Shown: in pieces, positions 5,063-5,112 of the stretch | How the letters are laid out: each line of letters opens with the position of its first letter | Position numbering within the stretch: the first letter of the stretch is position 1 | Source: Phycisphaerales bacterium | Lineage (GTDB): Bacteria > Planctomycetota > Phycisphaerae > Phycisphaerales > UBA1924 | Reading direction: 5' to 3' | Assembly: GCA_029260415.1 (NCBI GenBank) | Contig: JAJDDH010000416.1 | Span: forward strand, 1-5,112 | Length of the DNA stretch: 5,112 bases | The notes under the pieces: generated by a model | Databases searched by the model: none | The model's input: only the letters and a program-made list of their open reading frames with translations | Told to the model about the DNA's origin: nothing | Program-made: the position numbers and the translations under genes

Positions 5063-5112
5063 GCGGGGTCGCTCCTGCCGATGAGCCTGGCGCCGGGCGC
5101 GAGGGCGCGTCC
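5056..5112 (-). CDS. Possible C-terminal end of an upstream gene (partial)
   Basis: On the minus strand, from the right edge, one frame reads GRALAPGARLIGRSDPAC and then TGA at 5058-5056. Seventeen of its 18 sense codons end in G or C, more than in the other two minus-strand frames here, which suggests it is the true reading frame. Its stop overlaps the GTG start of the zincin gene (GTGCTGA), a common arrangement for translationally coupled genes. With only 18 codons, neither family nor function can be told. The Shine-Dalgarno of the next gene would lie inside this one. Confidence 0.4.
   Translation of the reverse strand, partial: GRALAPGARLIGRSDPAC

Overview
The window is very GC-rich (visibly well over 60%, with G/C at most third codon positions) and looks like bacterial chromosome. 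Several traits together suggest a planctomycete, possibly a Phycisphaerae-type bacterium: secreted phosphoesterases, a metallophosphoesterase fused to a LamG-like domain, GTG starts and short intergenic gaps. This placement is an inference from style and protein character, not from a marker gene.

Layout. The left half is a minus-strand run. An exported endonuclease/exonuclease/phosphatase (EEP) protein (2390 to 1164) is followed after 72 nt by ctaB/cyoE, protoheme IX farnesyltransferase (1091 to 126). One nucleotide after the ctaB stop comes the start of a membrane-anchored or exported protein that runs off the left edge. A compact 81-nt divergent regulatory region (2391-2471) separates the EEP gene from a plus-strand tRNA-Arg(UCU) at 2472-2545. 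A large secreted metallophosphoesterase (2593-4518, plus) starts 47 nt after the tRNA. It consists of a signal peptide, a calcineurin-like phosphoesterase core, a beta-rich middle region and a C-terminal LamG/concanavalin-like domain. Its last 23 bp overlap the 3' end of a convergent minus-strand gene (5062 to 4496) for an unrecognised 188-residue protein with a zincin motif (HEIGH). The right edge probably holds the last codons of a further minus-strand gene overlapping the start of that protein.

How the genes relate. CtaB makes heme O for heme-copper terminal oxidases, so the left edge probably enters a cytochrome oxidase assembly cluster. The two exported phosphoesterases are transcribed away from each other around the tRNA. 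They could both act on phosphorylated material outside the cytoplasm, but no shared substrate can be read from the sequence. No CRISPR, insertion sequence, phage gene or recognised defence module is visible. The points most worth a second look are the symmetric -10-like palindrome and nested inverted repeats between the divergent genes, the unassigned HExxH protein, the two adjacent hairpins in the convergent overlap, and the DxH-to-DRT change in the metallophosphoesterase active site.
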